Shown in pieces: positions 1 through 8,202 of a stretch of DNA of 46,983 nt. The notes below the pieces were generated by a model, which ran no database searches, was not told the origin of the DNA, and saw only the letters and a list, made by a program, of their open reading frames with translations. Origin of the DNA: an uncultured Phascolarctobacterium sp. (GTDB lineage Bacteria > Bacillota > Negativicutes > Acidaminococcales > Acidaminococcaceae); the NCBI GenBank assembly GCA_905200645.1, contig CAJKLD010000021.1, positions 1 through 46,983 of the forward strand, in the 5' to 3' direction. Position numbers and translations under genes: made by a program. Position 1 is the stretch's first letter. Every line of letters begins with the position of its first letter.

Positions 1-168
1 GCTCGACCCGCACATTCGCTTTTTTTAGGTTAATTGTTCAGTTTTCAAGGTTCATATGCGATATCGATAAATTGTTATCTTCATCGCTTTGTGTTTGGCA
101 ATTTCTCTTTGCCGATTTGGTCTGGCGATTTTGGCTTTTGTTTAGTGCCGTATCGCGTCGACTTGTAT
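1..168 (-). other. rRNA operon leader (rRNA gene lies left of window)
   Basis: Read on the minus strand, 28-53 contains CTTGAAAACTGAACA, the conserved box found in leaders and spacers of Firmicutes rRNA operons. A short hairpin (GGCAA/TTGCC, about 97-115) lies upstream, and a near-consensus promoter sits at 169-197. I infer that transcription starts near 162 and runs left into a 16S gene just outside the window. The same box also occurs in 16S-23S spacers, but the promoter argues for the operon start. No convincing protein gene is present here. Confidence 0.6.
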
Positions 169-197
169 ATAATACCACAGCGCCTATTTTGTGTCAA
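169..197 (-). promoter_or_regulatory. Strong sigma-70-type promoter, rRNA operon
   Basis: On the minus strand there is a -35 TTGACA (192-197), a 17-base spacer and a -10 TATTAT (169-174). It faces left into the rRNA leader. Such near-consensus spacing and sequence is typical of rRNA promoters. Confidence 0.75.
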
Positions 198-313
198 CAC
201 TTTTTTCGTAACTTTTTTAACATTTTTTCTTGAACACTCGGAGCCGTTGCAATAAAAAGTATCTTGTATACAAGCTTTGCAGCCCCCAAAAAATCTTTAA
301 AAAACATGCAAAA

Positions 314-341
314 AAGCCTGCTCAATTTCTTGAGCAGGCTT
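314..341 (-). terminator. Terminator of the purH-type gene
   Basis: A perfect 12-bp stem (AAGCCTGCTCAA with TTGAGCAGGCTT) with a 4-base loop is followed on the minus strand by a run of T. It lies 40 bases after the stop codon of the formyltransferase gene. Confidence 0.85.
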
Positions 342-380
342 GTAGTCATAACATTTTTACTTAAATTTAGCTTGTAAAAA

Positions 381-1556
381 TCAATGATGGAACAAACGCA
401 AGCCGGTAAACGCCATAGCGATACCATATTTGTCGCAGGTTTCGATAACATTATCGTCACGGATGGAGCCGCCTGCTTGAGCAATATATTGTACGCCGCT
501 GCGGTGCGCGCGCTCAATATTATCGCCAAAGGGGAAGAAAGCGTCGCTGCCCAAAGCAACGTCCTTCAATTCTGCCAGCCAGGCTTTTTTCTCGGCGCGG
601 GTTAAGGGCTCCGGTTTTTCGGTGAAGAAATTCTCCCAAATGCCGTCTGCCAAAACATCCTCATAATCGTCAGAAATATATACGTCAATAGTATTATCGC
701 GCTCCGGACGGCGAATGCTGTCTTTAAAAGGCAGTGCTAAAACCTTCGGGTTTTGACGCAGCCACCAAATATCGGCCTTGTTGCCTGCCAAACGTGTGCA
801 ATGCACGCGGGACTGCTGACCGGCGCCAATACCTATTGCTTGTCCGTCTTTTACATAGCATACGGAATTAGATTGAGTGTATTTCAAAACAATTAAGGAA
901 ATTAACAAATCACGCGCTGCGCTCTCCGGAATTTCTTTATTAACAGTCGGGCGGTTAGCCAGCAAAGTTTCGGTAATTTTTGCTTCGTTGCGGTCCTGCT
1001 CAAAGGTGATGCCAAATACTTGCTTACGCTCTGTCAATTCGGGTACATAATTCGGGTCGATTTTAATAACGTTATAGGTTCCCTTGCGTTTGCTTTTTAA
1101 CACAGCCAATGCTTCCTCGGTATAGCCGGGAGCAATAACGCCGTCAGAAACTTCGCGTTGCAGCATTTTGGCAGTCTGTACATCGCAAACGTCGGACAAA
1201 GCCACAAAATCGCCGTAGGAACTCATTCGGTCAGCGCCGCGTGCACGAGCATAGGCGTTAGCCAACGGAGACAACTCCAAGTCATCAACATAATAAATTT
1301 TTTTCAAAGTATCGCTCATAGGCAGACCAACAGCGGCGCCTGCCGGACTTACGTGCTTAAAGGAAGCGGCCGCAGGCAAGCCGGTTGCTTCTTTAAGCTC
1401 CTTAACAAGCTGCCAGCTATTAAAAGCGTCCAAAAAATTGATGTAGCCCGGACGGCCGTTAAGTACCTCGATAGGCAGCTCTGCACCGTTAGCCATATAA
1501 ATTCTTGCTCTGGCCTGATTAGGGTTGCAACCATATTTTAATGCTAATTCGTTCAT
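381..1556 (-). CDS. purH: AICAR formyltransferase (stand-alone PurH C-terminal type)
   Basis: This 391-residue protein matches the AICAR transformylase half of PurH, which transfers a formyl group from 10-formyl-THF to AICAR in the late steps of purine synthesis. The catalytic Lys-His pair is seen in SFKHVSPAGAA (K67, H68), and the conserved QSNSVCY and GQQSRVHC segments follow. The N-terminal IMP cyclohydrolase (MGS-like) domain of bifunctional PurH (about 510 residues) is absent, so cyclisation must be done by another protein. I chose the ATG at 1556 because GGGAGG lies at proper spacing; a longer reading frame to 1601 would run into the riboswitch terminator. It is controlled by the ZTP riboswitch immediately upstream and closed by the terminator at 314-341. 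Confidence 0.93.
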   Translation of the reverse strand: MNELALKYGCNPNQARARIYMANGAELPIEVLNGRPGYINFLDAFNSWQLVKELKEATGLPAAASFKHVSPAGAAVGLPMSDTLKKIYYVDDLELSPLANAYARARGADRMSSYGDFVALSDVCDVQTAKMLQREVSDGVIAPGYTEEALAVLKSKRKGTYNVIKIDPNYVPELTERKQVFGITFEQDRNEAKITETLLANRPTVNKEIPESAARDLLISLIVLKYTQSNSVCYVKDGQAIGIGAGQQSRVHCTRLAGNKADIWWLRQNPKVLALPFKDSIRRPERDNTIDVYISDDYEDVLADGIWENFFTEKPEPLTRAEKKAWLAELKDVALGSDAFFPFGDNIERAHRSGVQYIAQAGGSIRDDNVIETCDKYGIAMAFTGLRLFHH

Positions 1557-1584
1557 TACAATTCCTCCCGTAAAATTTTCACCA

Positions 1585-1680
1585 AAAAGAAAAACCGACA
1601 CACCTGTACATATACATGCCCAGACGGTCGGCGATACCGGTCATACTCCCCTGTGGTAATCCACTTCCGTCAGTTATATG
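1585..1680 (-). promoter_or_regulatory. ZTP (pfl) riboswitch with transcription terminator
   Basis: The minus strand shows the hallmarks of the pfl/ZTP aptamer: AACTGACGG (about 1667-1675), a GTGG..CCAC helix followed by GGGGAG, and the distal pseudoknot strand CGTCTGGGC (about 1618-1626). The expression platform is a terminator hairpin (CCGAC at 1627-1631 with GTCGG at 1595-1599) followed by a T-rich run. The class is known to sense ZMP/ZTP, which are the substrate of the downstream enzyme and its triphosphate, and to switch transcription on when they accumulate. Confidence 0.9.
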
Positions 1681-1693
1681 ACCTACTACTAAA

Positions 1694-1722
1694 ATTATAA
1701 AAGGTGTACGAATTTTTGTCAA
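1694..1722 (-). promoter_or_regulatory. Promoter of the riboswitch-purH unit
   Basis: TTGACA (1717-1722), a 17-base spacer and TATAAT (1694-1699) on the minus strand lie just upstream of the aptamer. Transcription would start near 1687, so the whole aptamer is in the RNA. Confidence 0.85.
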
Positions 1723-1727
1723 TATTT

Positions 1728-2624
1728 TTACACACCGCTGCCGTCAAAGCACGGCACAAAATCCTCGCAGGCGGCGTCGCCCTCCTGCACAAAACCGTCC
1801 TCAATAGCGCTGGCCATCAGATAAGCCTCTACTTCGACATATTCCTCCGCTGTAACCTTGCGGTTTATCTCCGGATATTCCGCCGCGCGGCCACAGGGAA
1901 TATATTGGTGCATCAAGCTGAACATCACTTGACCGGGCTTAAAATTCTGCGCTACCCAATCAATAATTTTCTTAGAATTATCCACCATACCCGGCAACAG
2001 CAAATGACGAATCACAACGCCCTTTTGCAAAATACCGTTTGCGTCCAACTCGTAATCGCCTACCTGACGATACATTTCTTTGATAGCGTCAGTGGCAATG
2101 CGAAAATAATACGGCGCATTGCTGTATTTTATGGCAGCCATATCGTCGCTGTATTTTAAATCCGGCAGATAAATCTGCACCTTGCCTTGTAAACGGCGCA
2201 GCGTATCCAAGGTTTCAAAGCCGCTAGTATTATACACCACGGGCACAGCCAGCGGTTTTGCCAAGCTTTTGATAACTGCTTCCGTAAAATGCGTAGGCGT
2301 TACTAAATTTATATTATGAGCGCCCTTAACGATAAGCTCCTGATAAATTTCCCGCAGGCGTTCAATAGTAATTTCTTTACCGAAACCCTTGCAGCTGATT
2401 TCATAATTTTGGCAGAAAACGCAATGCAGATTACAGCCGCTGAAAAAAACTGTTCCGCTGCCGCGAGTACCGCTGATACACGGCTCCTCCCACATATGCA
2501 GACCGGCGCGGGCTACAATAGGCTGCATACCGCAGCCGCAGCTGCCGAACATACCATTAGCATCCGCCATATTTTCCGGACGGTCTACACCGCAGCGATG
2601 AGGGCATACATAACAATAAGTCAT
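1728..2624 (-). CDS. Radical SAM protein, PflX-like (COG1313 type)
   Basis: This 298-residue protein carries the radical SAM cluster motif CNLHCVFC (C64, C68, C71), which binds a 4Fe-4S cluster and S-adenosylmethionine. An N-terminal cysteine-rich segment (C4, C7, C11, C29, C31) could hold another metal site. The overall pattern fits the PflX group, whose members resemble pyruvate formate-lyase activating enzymes but have no firmly assigned substrate. AGGAG stands upstream of the ATG. It is the last gene of the phoH-era-recO operon, 14 bases after recO. The radical SAM assignment is firm; the target is unknown. Confidence 0.85.
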   Translation of the reverse strand: MTYCYVCPHRCGVDRPENMADANGMFGSCGCGMQPIVARAGLHMWEEPCISGTRGSGTVFFSGCNLHCVFCQNYEISCKGFGKEITIERLREIYQELIVKGAHNINLVTPTHFTEAVIKSLAKPLAVPVVYNTSGFETLDTLRRLQGKVQIYLPDLKYSDDMAAIKYSNAPYYFRIATDAIKEMYRQVGDYELDANGILQKGVVIRHLLLPGMVDNSKKIIDWVAQNFKPGQVMFSLMHQYIPCGRAAEYPEINRKVTAEEYVEVEAYLMASAIEDGFVQEGDAACEDFVPCFDGSGV

Positions 2625-2638
2625 TTTATCATCTCCTA

Positions 2639-3397
2639 TTACAATCCCATTTGACTTAAAAAAATCAGACTATTCAACGGCTTATCGGTCTGAAAAAAAA
2701 TAAATTTGTACAAAATTCGTTCCAGCTCCATCAAATCGCCGCCCAGCACGCTGAACGGACGCGGATTTTCGTAATCCAACTGCTCCAGCCACCGCCACAG
2801 ACTGCGCGTTCCTTCATTGCAAGGCTCCAAGCCCTCGCCTGTATAGGACGCGCGGCACCGTGCGCACAAAAGTCCTCCCTGCAGCGGGCTGAACCAAGCC
2901 TGCTCCGTAGGCAGAATTTCTCTGCCGCAGCCTACGCAATGCAGCATCTGCGGAGCAAAGCCTGTTAAAGTCAACAATTTTATAGCAAAAGACAGCACTA
3001 CTAACCGGGGATTGTGTTTGGTCAACGCCATCAAAGTATTTTCCAACAAAGCGTACAGCTCCGGCTGCGGCTCCCTGTCCTCCGTCAGCACAGCAGTCAG
3101 CTCCGCCGCCACCGCGCCGTAAGCCATCTGCTGCATATCCAAGCTTTGCGGCAGGCGCACTAATTCGCACCCGTGCAGCTTATCTATCTTCTGCCCCTGC
3201 TGTACCTCAATATGCAGACAGGCAAAGGGCTGCAGCAAACGTCCCTGTACATTTTTTACATAACGCGCGCCGTAAGCGATAAAACGCATCTTGCCAAAAT
3301 TTTTCGTAAAGCAAACCACATATTTATCCACCGTCTGATAATTTTTTACATGGAGCACCAAAGCTTCGTCCTGCAAATACTCCCTGCTGTCACTCAT
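2639..3397 (-). CDS. recO: DNA repair protein RecO
   Basis: The 252-residue protein has the RecO layout: an N-terminal OB fold (LVLHVKNYQTVDKYV...GARYVKN), a helical middle and a zinc-binding cluster (CVGC ... CARC). RecO helps RecR load RecA on SSB-coated single-stranded DNA during recombinational repair. It overlaps the end of the upstream CBS-domain gene by 8 bases and lies two genes after era, the usual neighbourhood of recO in Firmicutes. Confidence 0.93.
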   Translation of the reverse strand: MSDSREYLQDEALVLHVKNYQTVDKYVVCFTKNFGKMRFIAYGARYVKNVQGRLLQPFACLHIEVQQGQKIDKLHGCELVRLPQSLDMQQMAYGAVAAELTAVLTEDREPQPELYALLENTLMALTKHNPRLVVLSFAIKLLTLTGFAPQMLHCVGCGREILPTEQAWFSPLQGGLLCARCRASYTGEGLEPCNEGTRSLWRWLEQLDYENPRPFSVLGGDLMELERILYKFIFFQTDKPLNSLIFLSQMGL

Positions 3398-4709
3398 CTG
3401 CTTTTTTCCTTAAATCAGTCTCATTGTTCAGCGGAGCGGCAAGCAAACGCAGAATGCGATAACCGTCCACCTGCAAAACCCTAAAAGCATAGCTGCCGAT
3501 TAGCACTGTGTCGTCAATTTCCGGCTTGCGTCCCAAAATACCAAATACGTAACCGCCGATGGTATCCTCCTCCGGCTCCTCAAAATCCACCGGCAAAATT
3601 TCGCTGATATCGTCTAAAAGCACCATACCATCAAATTCGTAAGCATTGCCCGGCAAAGCTACTACGTCCTCCGGCTCTTGCGCTTCATGCTCGTCCTGAA
3701 TTTCGCCCACAATTTCTTCCACCAAATCTTCCATAGTGATAAGCCCCGCCGTACCGCCGTACTCATCAGCCACCAGCACCATTTGTACATGACGCTGCTG
3801 CATCAAGGTTAAGGCTTTGGAAATAGGCATAGCCTCAGGAATGACCACTAATGGACGCATTAAACGGCGCAAATCAAAATCCTTAACGCCGCCGCGAATA
3901 GCGAGCAAATCGCGCACATGAACAGTGCCGATAACATGGTCCTTATCCTTGTCGCATAAAGGATAACGTGTGTGACGGCTGTTGCGCACCGTCGTTAAAT
4001 TTTCTGCCAAAGTATCGTCGGTAAACAAACACACCATATCCTGGCGCGGCACCATTACCTCGCGGGCAACTCTGTCGGCAAAATCAAAAACATTGTCAAT
4101 CATACTGCTTTCAATGTGATCAATCTGGCCTTCCTGCTCGCTGGCGCTGACAATGCGGCGCAGTTCGTCCTCACTGCGGGCAATATCTTCCGTAGGCTTG
4201 GCAATATGAAAAAATTTCTGCACTGCTGCCGACGCCTTGCTGGAAACCAAAACCAAAGGATACAGCAAATAATGAAAGAAAATTAACGGATACACCGCAC
4301 GCACTGCAGCCTGTTCCACGTTGCTTTCGGCGATAGCGCGCGGCACCAGCTCTCCCAAAACCACTTGCAGCAAAATAACAAAAGCAATGCTTACAGCCCA
4401 AGCCAAAATAATATCCATAGCGGTATAGGTCCGCAAAAGCATAGTGAAAAAGCGGCCGCCCAAAATACCCAAAAGCACGGAGGAAGCCGTAATGCCCAGC
4501 TGAATAGCGCTTAAATAAGTATCCTGCTTGTCTAAAACCTTCACAGCCATACTCGCTCCGCTTTCACCAATTGCCGCCAGCTCCTCCAGCCTGCTTTTGC
4601 GCGAGCGCACCAAACCATATTCTGCTACTACAAAAAAACCGTTTAACAACACCATTAGCAGTATCAATATAAATTGAACAATACTGCTAACCCCGGGACC
4701 GCCGTTAAT
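3390..4709 (-). CDS. CorC/HlyC (CNNM) family membrane protein with CBS pair
   Basis: The protein has an N-terminal membrane domain (DUF21/CNNM; hydrophobic stretches in roughly the first 150 residues), two CBS domains (around VMVPRQDM and MEDLVEEIVGEI) and a C-terminal CorC/HlyC transporter-associated domain. Family members are linked to Mg2+/Co2+ efflux or metal homeostasis. No ATG fits the N-terminus: the first ATG/TTG in frame (4667) would remove half of the first membrane helix. An ATT at 4709 has AAGGAG nine bases upstream and yields a full helix beginning NGGPGVSSIVQFILILL, so I place the start there (439 residues). This is inference; TTG 4667 is the fallback. Confidence 0.85.
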   Translation of the reverse strand: MNGGPGVSSIVQFILILLMVLLNGFFVVAEYGLVRSRKSRLEELAAIGESGASMAVKVLDKQDTYLSAIQLGITASSVLLGILGGRFFTMLLRTYTAMDIILAWAVSIAFVILLQVVLGELVPRAIAESNVEQAAVRAVYPLIFFHYLLYPLVLVSSKASAAVQKFFHIAKPTEDIARSEDELRRIVSASEQEGQIDHIESSMIDNVFDFADRVAREVMVPRQDMVCLFTDDTLAENLTTVRNSRHTRYPLCDKDKDHVIGTVHVRDLLAIRGGVKDFDLRRLMRPLVVIPEAMPISKALTLMQQRHVQMVLVADEYGGTAGLITMEDLVEEIVGEIQDEHEAQEPEDVVALPGNAYEFDGMVLLDDISEILPVDFEEPEEDTIGGYVFGILGRKPEIDDTVLIGSYAFRVLQVDGYRILRLLAAPLNNETDLRKKADE

Positions 4710-4745
4710 AGGTCATCACTCCTTTTTTTACTCCAACTAAATTTA

Positions 4746-5651
4746 TCAGCGCGGATCATAACCAAACTGCTTTAAGGCTTTATCCTGATTGCGCCAATCA
4801 GGCTTTACTTTCACCCACAGGTCAAGATAAATTTTGCAGTACAAAAGCTTTTCCAAATCTGCCCGCGCCTGCTGTCCGATTTTTTTCAGCATCCCGCCTT
4901 TAGCGCCGATAATAATGCCCTTTTGCGAATCACGCTCTACAAAAATCGTTGCTCGGATATAAATATTTTCGTCGTCTCTTTCCTTGAACTCGTCTACTTC
5001 TACCGCAATAGCGTGAGGCACTTCGTCCCGCGTCAAGCGCAGCACCTTTTCACGAATCATTTCGGCAGCAATAACGCGCTCCGGCTGATCCGTAATCATA
5101 TCGTCAGGATAATAGGCGGGACCTTCCGGCAAAAGCTTGGTAATCTCCTGCACTAAGCCGGGAAACTGCCCGTCAGTCAAAGCCGAAACAGGAACGACAG
5201 CAGCAAATTTATACAGCTTGCTGTAATCCTCCATAATTTTGAACAGCTTGGACTTATCCTGCAATTTGTCAATTTTATTGCACACCAAAATTACCGGCGT
5301 TTTAACCTTTTTTAACAGCTCCAGAATATAATCCTCGCCTGCGCCGCGTTTTTCGGTTACATCCACAATAAAAAGAATTACGTCAACCTCCTGCAAGGTA
5401 CCCTCTGCTGTACGCACCATGTATTCACCCAGCTTGTGGTGAGGTTTGTGAATTCCCGGCGTATCTAAAAACATAATCTGCGCGTTATCCGTGTTCATAA
5501 TGCACATAATACGGTTGCGCGTAGTTTGCGGCCTGTCGCTCATAATAGCAATTTTTTCGCCAATCAGACTGTTGGTCAGCGTGGATTTGCCTACATTGGG
5601 ACGTCCCACCATAGCCACAAAGCCTGCGTAATGCTTAAGTTCTTTTTGCAT
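4746..5651 (-). CDS. era: GTPase Era
   Basis: Era is an essential GTPase that binds the 3' end of 16S rRNA and acts in 30S maturation. In this 301-residue protein the G1 loop GRPNVGKS (16-23), the switch-region PQTTR (41-45), G3 DTPG (63-66) and G4 NKID (125-128) are intact. The C-terminal KH domain shows GAKGGMLKKIG. Length is typical. It follows cdd by 16 bases within the ybeY-cdd-era arrangement common in Firmicutes; dgkA, often present between ybeY and era, is absent. Confidence 0.97.
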   Translation of the reverse strand: MQKELKHYAGFVAMVGRPNVGKSTLTNSLIGEKIAIMSDRPQTTRNRIMCIMNTDNAQIMFLDTPGIHKPHHKLGEYMVRTAEGTLQEVDVILFIVDVTEKRGAGEDYILELLKKVKTPVILVCNKIDKLQDKSKLFKIMEDYSKLYKFAAVVPVSALTDGQFPGLVQEITKLLPEGPAYYPDDMITDQPERVIAAEMIREKVLRLTRDEVPHAIAVEVDEFKERDDENIYIRATIFVERDSQKGIIIGAKGGMLKKIGQQARADLEKLLYCKIYLDLWVKVKPDWRNQDKALKQFGYDPR

Positions 5652-5667
5652 ATAATTCTCCTAATCC

Positions 5668-6075
5668 TTATAAATCAAAGCCATAAGGCAAAATTTCTTC
5701 TAAAGTATATATTTTGATTGCTCCGTCGAGATTGCCTAAAAGAATATTTTTTATTTTAAATTCGCTCATTACCTGGCGGCAGGCACCGCAGGGGGACACA
5801 GGCTTTTTAGTGTCTGCTACTACACATATTGCTTCCAGCTCCCGCTCACCTGCGCCCACAGCCGCAAAAATAGCGTTGCGTTCGCCGCAACAGCACAAGC
5901 CGTAGGAAGCGTTTTCCACATTGCAGCCGCCGTAAATTTTACCGCCAGAAGTACGTACTGCCGCTCCCACGGCAAAATGAGAATAGGGCGAATAAGAATT
6001 TTTTCTCGCCGCCACCGCCGCCGCAAAAAGCTGCTGTAAATCATAGGTCAACGCCGTTACGTGAGTATCCTGCAT
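5668..6075 (-). CDS. cdd: Cytidine deaminase
   Basis: This 135-residue protein is a homotetrameric-type cytidine deaminase, which converts cytidine or deoxycytidine to uridine for pyrimidine salvage. The zinc ligands lie in CGERNAI (C63, with catalytic E65) and PCGACRQ (C96, C99). The usual CAER is CGER here, a mild change. AGGAGG precedes the ATG. It sits between ybeY and era in the operon. Confidence 0.94.
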   Translation of the reverse strand: MQDTHVTALTYDLQQLFAAAVAARKNSYSPYSHFAVGAAVRTSGGKIYGGCNVENASYGLCCCGERNAIFAAVGAGERELEAICVVADTKKPVSPCGACRQVMSEFKIKNILLGNLDGAIKIYTLEEILPYGFDL

Positions 6076-6089
6076 GGGGAACGCCTCCT

Positions 6090-6596
6090 TTAATGCTTAC
6101 CTGTCGGATGGTCAAAATATTCCTCGGATAGACCAATAGCACGCAGCGCCGCTTCTTCTTGCCGACGCATAACACACTTTTCCCCGTCGGTCATGTGGTC
6201 GTAACCTAATAAATGAAACATCCCGTGCACGGCCAAATAAGTCATTTCCCGCTCTAAGCCATGCCCGTATTCCTCGGCCTGACGCAAAGCAGTTTCCGCA
6301 GAAATAATAATATCGCCGTAAAGATGCTCCTCCGGCCCGCCGATAAGCTCCGGTTCCTCGCTGTCCTCGGCGTCCTCGTCCAAAGCAAAGCTTAAAACGT
6401 CTGTAGGCTTATCCATGCCACGGTAATCGCGGTTCAAAGCGTGAATTTCCTCGTCGTCAACAATAGTAACGTCAACCTCTGCGTCTGCTTCTAAATTGTG
6501 CAGACGCGCCACGGCTTCTAAACCTGCCTGCAAGCGCTCCAGCACAGCAGGAGCCAGTTCTATTTTCTCCTGATCATTTTCCAGATTGATTATCAT
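6090..6596 (-). CDS. ybeY: Endoribonuclease YbeY (rRNA maturation)
   Basis: The 168-residue product carries the zinc-binding signature HGMFHLLGYDH (H124, H128, H134) of YbeY, which processes the 16S rRNA 3' end and takes part in ribosome quality control. The ATG at 6596 has GAAGGGA upstream; a longer frame to 6647 lies inside phoH and adds residues unlike the family. The gene overlaps the end of phoH by 23 bases, suggesting coupled translation. An acidic insertion (EDAEDSEEPE, about residues 74-83) lies in a loop. Confidence 0.95.
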   Translation of the reverse strand: MIINLENDQEKIELAPAVLERLQAGLEAVARLHNLEADAEVDVTIVDDEEIHALNRDYRGMDKPTDVLSFALDEDAEDSEEPELIGGPEEHLYGDIIISAETALRQAEEYGHGLEREMTYLAVHGMFHLLGYDHMTDGEKCVMRRQEEAALRAIGLSEEYFDHPTGKH

Positions 6597-7557
6597 GTTT
6601 TTGTCCCTTCTCAAAGACCTCGTAAGCTTTAATAATACTGCCCACAATTTCGTGACGCACTACATCCTGCTTACTAAATTTAATAATGCCGATTCCAGGC
6701 ACATTGCTTAAAATTTGGGCGGCGTCCTTTAAGCCGCTGGTTTTGCCGCCCGGCAAATCTATTTGCGTAATGTCGCCGGTAATAACCATTTTGCTGCCAA
6801 AGCCAAATCTGGTCAAAAACATTTTCATCTGCTCCGGCGTAGTATTCTGCGCTTCGTCCAAAATAATAAAAGCATCGTTTAAGGTTCGGCCGCGCATATA
6901 CGCCAAGGGCGCTACCTCAATCGTACCTTTAGTCACATATTTTTGAAAGGTTTCCGCTCCCAGCATATCGTACAAACCGTCGTACAGCGGACGCAGATAA
7001 GGGTCAACCTTGTCCTGCATATCGCCTGGCAAAAAGCCCAGCTTCTCGCCGGCCTCCACAGCGGGACGCGTCAAAATAATGCGCTCCACTTCTTTTTTCT
7101 TCAATGCAGCAACCGCCAAGGCTACAGCCAAATAAGTTTTTCCCGTGCCCGCAGGACCAATACCCAAGGTAATATAATTTTTGCGGATTGTTTCCACATA
7201 TTGCCACTGCCCCAAGGTTTTGGCCTTTACCTGTCGGCCGCGGCTATTGACAATAATCGTATCCGCATACATTCGGTGCAAGCTTTCCAGCTGTCCCTCT
7301 TTAACCATAAAAATGCTGTAACGCACGTCATGAGTTGTCAGCGGCAACCCCTGACGATATAAAAACAGCAGTTCCTGCAATAATAAATGCAGCTTAGACA
7401 CTTCCTCTTCCGCGCCGGTAACCGTAATCGTATTGCCGCGGGCAACCAACGTACAGCCAAAGGCGCTGCGAATTATCCGCAGAAATTCGTCGTTGCGTCC
7501 GCAGATACCTACCATTTCCTGTTGGTCAAACGTTTGTAATTCAACGTTAGCAGCCAA
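6574..7557 (-). CDS. phoH: PhoH family ATPase (YbeZ/PhoH)
   Basis: This 327-residue P-loop protein has an N-terminal KH-like region, Walker A GPAGTGKT (134-141) and Walker B IILDEAQN (231-238). PhoH/YbeZ proteins are RNA-helicase-like ATPases that are encoded with and act with YbeY. The start is TTG at 7557, preceded by GGAGG at seven bases; no ATG fits. It follows the cyclophilin gene by 11 bases and overlaps ybeY. Confidence 0.95.
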   Translation of the reverse strand: MAANVELQTFDQQEMVGICGRNDEFLRIIRSAFGCTLVARGNTITVTGAEEEVSKLHLLLQELLFLYRQGLPLTTHDVRYSIFMVKEGQLESLHRMYADTIIVNSRGRQVKAKTLGQWQYVETIRKNYITLGIGPAGTGKTYLAVALAVAALKKKEVERIILTRPAVEAGEKLGFLPGDMQDKVDPYLRPLYDGLYDMLGAETFQKYVTKGTIEVAPLAYMRGRTLNDAFIILDEAQNTTPEQMKMFLTRFGFGSKMVITGDITQIDLPGGKTSGLKDAAQILSNVPGIGIIKFSKQDVVRHEIVGSIIKAYEVFEKGQKHDNQSGK

Positions 7558-7568
7558 ATTTTTTCCTC

Positions 7569-8126
7569 CTACTTATTTTCAATAGTAACCTTTTTAATAA
7601 CTACCGTCTGTACAGGCTTGTCATTGGGGCCGGTTTTTACTTTGCCAATTTTATAAACTACTTCCATGCCCTTAGTCACCTTGCCAAAAACGGCGTGCTT
7701 GCCGTTCAGCCAGCTGCATTCGCGCAGCGTGATAAAGAACTGGCTACCGCCTGTATTGGGACCGGCGTTAGCCATAGAAATTACGCCAGGGCCGTCATGA
7801 AGCAGCTTGCTGGAAAATTCGTCCTTAATTTTATAACCGGGACCGCCGGTGCCGTCGCCCTTAGGACAGCCGCCCTGAATCATAAAATTATCAATTACGC
7901 GGTGAAAGGTTAACCCGTCGTAATAGCCCTGCTTAGCCAACTTAATAAAATTTTCGCTGGTTTTAGGCGCATAATCCGTTGCCAGCTTCACCTCAAAATC
8001 GCCCATGCTGGTTTGAAAAACCGCCGTCGCAGGCTCTGCCTTTACCGGCTGCTCCTTTTCCTGGCCGCAGGCAGCTAAGCCCATCATACATAAAAGCAAA
8101 AGGCATATTGCAAAAACTTTTCTCAT
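7569..8126 (-). CDS. Cyclophilin-type peptidyl-prolyl isomerase, lipoprotein
   Basis: The 185-residue protein begins with a lipoprotein signal (MRKVFAICLLLLCMMGLAAC; lipobox LAAC) and continues as a cyclophilin domain with FHRVI, MIQGG, GGSQFFIT and HAVFGKV segments. It should catalyse proline cis-trans isomerisation in extracytoplasmic protein folding, anchored by lipid. GGAGG lies 10 bases before the ATG at 8126; an upstream ATG (8153) would precede the SD. It is the first gene of the eight-gene operon, with a promoter at 8174-8202. Confidence 0.93.
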   Translation of the reverse strand: MRKVFAICLLLLCMMGLAACGQEKEQPVKAEPATAVFQTSMGDFEVKLATDYAPKTSENFIKLAKQGYYDGLTFHRVIDNFMIQGGCPKGDGTGGPGYKIKDEFSSKLLHDGPGVISMANAGPNTGGSQFFITLRECSWLNGKHAVFGKVTKGMEVVYKIGKVKTGPNDKPVQTVVIKKVTIENK

Positions 8127-8173
8127 AAATACGCAACCTCCACAATAAAGCAAAATAAAATATTTATCTTTTT

Positions 8174-8202
8174 ATTATAACTAAATTTGACAATTTCAGC
8201 AA
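8174..8202 (-). promoter_or_regulatory. Promoter of the cyclophilin-phoH-era-recO operon
   Basis: On the minus strand TTGCTG (8197-8202), 17 bases and TATAAT (8174-8179) lie about 50 bases before the cyclophilin start. The -35 abuts and overlaps the end of the upstream hydrolase gene. Confidence 0.65.

Noticed and set aside
34..255. A 73-codon plus-strand frame at the left edge
   Set aside because: It is antisense to the rRNA leader and promoter and has no SD or family features.
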